From the NCBI GenBank assembly GCA_934276695.1, contig CAKQTF010000086.1:1-5500 (forward strand): a stretch of 5,500 nucleotides of DNA, read 5' to 3'. The DNA is from an uncultured Spirochaetales bacterium (GTDB lineage: Bacteria > Spirochaetota > Spirochaetia > Sphaerochaetales > Sphaerochaetaceae). The position numbers and the translations under genes were made by a program. Positions 5,155 to 5,500 of the stretch are shown here, piece by piece (within the stretch, counting starts at the first letter, position 1; each line of letters begins with the position of its first letter). Under the pieces are notes generated by a model. It was not told the origin of the DNA. It searched no databases and worked only from the letters and a program-made list of their open reading frames with translations.

Positions 5155-5500
5155 TTATTTGTTGATGGTATCAAGGACAGCCTGGACTTCCTTGTATCCG
5201 ATCTGGCAAGCCTCTTCTGGTGTAAGCTCGCCCATCATGCATCTTGCATAAGTCCTGTTCCATGTATCAAATACCTGAGTGAGAACACTTGTAAGAGGCA
5301 CTGGATACTCTGCCTTTGCAATCTGCTCGCGGAACATATCATATTCCGGAACATTGTACGGAGCATAGTCATAAGCCCTTGAATCAGCAGGAAGGCCTCT
5401 GCAGATCTGGCCCTGCATCTCAGGCTGGAGTGCCCAGCTGATGAAAGCCTTAGCACCTTCAGGATTCTCTGCGCCCGATCCGATTGACCACATATAGCCG
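5155..5500 (-). CDS. Extracellular sugar-binding protein of ABC importer (C-terminal part)
   Basis: The minus-strand frame is open from the right window edge to TAA at 5157-5155, giving 114 residues of a longer protein. Its N-terminus, signal peptide and most of the ligand-binding lobes are outside the window. Visible marks of family 1 solute-binding proteins are GYMWSIGSGAENPEGAKAF at the edge, matching the usual 'hydrophobic-xI-x-SKNPEAA-x-x-F' helix, then ISWALQPEMQGQI. A proline- and aromatic-rich stretch follows, and finally a helical C-terminus (EEACQIGYKEVQAVLDTI). The protein would bind the sugar outside the membrane and deliver it to the two permeases downstream. The Met at 5493 is internal, not a start, since the frame continues upstream through Gly-Tyr. 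Ligand unknown. Confidence 0.9.
   Translation of the reverse strand, partial: GYMWSIGSGAENPEGAKAFISWALQPEMQGQICRGLPADSRAYDYAPYNVPEYDMFREQIAKAEYPVPLTSVLTQVFDTWNRTYARCMMGELTPEEACQIGYKEVQAVLDTINK

Noticed and set aside
5155..5493. A complete 112-residue protein starting at Met 5493
   Set aside because: The frame is open to the window edge, and the residues just upstream (Gly-Tyr) fit the solute-binding protein pattern, so this is the end of a larger gene.
1..5500. CRISPR array, insertion sequence, tRNA or other mobile signals
   Set aside because: No spaced direct repeats, transposase motifs, terminal inverted repeats or cloverleaf-like sequence were seen, and gene style is uniform across the window.

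Overview
The window holds the 3' part of a tightly packed sugar-catabolic operon, all on the minus strand and read from right to left. A probable second gene on the plus strand ends at the extreme left edge. Base composition is moderate (roughly 45-50% G+C by eye). Nearly every minus-strand gene has a clear GGAGG-type ribosome binding site and the genes are spaced by a few bases. That fits a Spirochaetota or Bacillota-type bacterium. The second PfkB kinase resembles, from memory only, PfkB proteins of spirochaetes. Taxonomy cannot be settled from this sequence.

Layout in transcription order (right to left): (1) 5500-5155, the C-terminal 114 residues of an extracellular sugar-binding protein, cut by the window edge. 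(2) A 51-base gap with a perfect 9-bp stem-loop (5117-5140). (3) 5103-4213, a MalF-type ABC permease. (4) 4223-3381, a MalG-type permease overlapping it by 11 bases. (5) 3381-2449, a PfkB-family kinase of the 1-phosphofructokinase/tagatose-6-phosphate kinase type, joined to the permease by a TAATG overlap. (6) 2447-1878, a small P-loop kinase with a DxD motif. (7) 1873-1013, a class II ketose-bisphosphate aldolase with its catalytic residues intact. (8) 1003-95, a second, divergent PfkB kinase whose substrate-binding N-terminal motif is altered. (9) A strong 14-bp terminator hairpin at 56-89. On the plus strand, bases 1-37 encode a peptide ending like a short-chain dehydrogenase/reductase, so the hairpin probably stops both convergent transcripts.

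Working model (inference): a binding-protein-dependent importer brings in an unphosphorylated sugar or sugar derivative. One of three kinases makes the monophosphate, a PfkB kinase makes the 1,6-bisphosphate, and the aldolase splits it into two triose phosphates. Three different kinases beside one aldolase is more than a simple fructose or tagatose route needs. The unassigned small kinase and the unusual second PfkB are the parts most likely to hold new biochemistry. No ABC ATPase, isomerase or regulator lies in the window. No internal promoter, mobile element, CRISPR array or RNA gene was seen. There is no gene-free stretch longer than about 60 bases.
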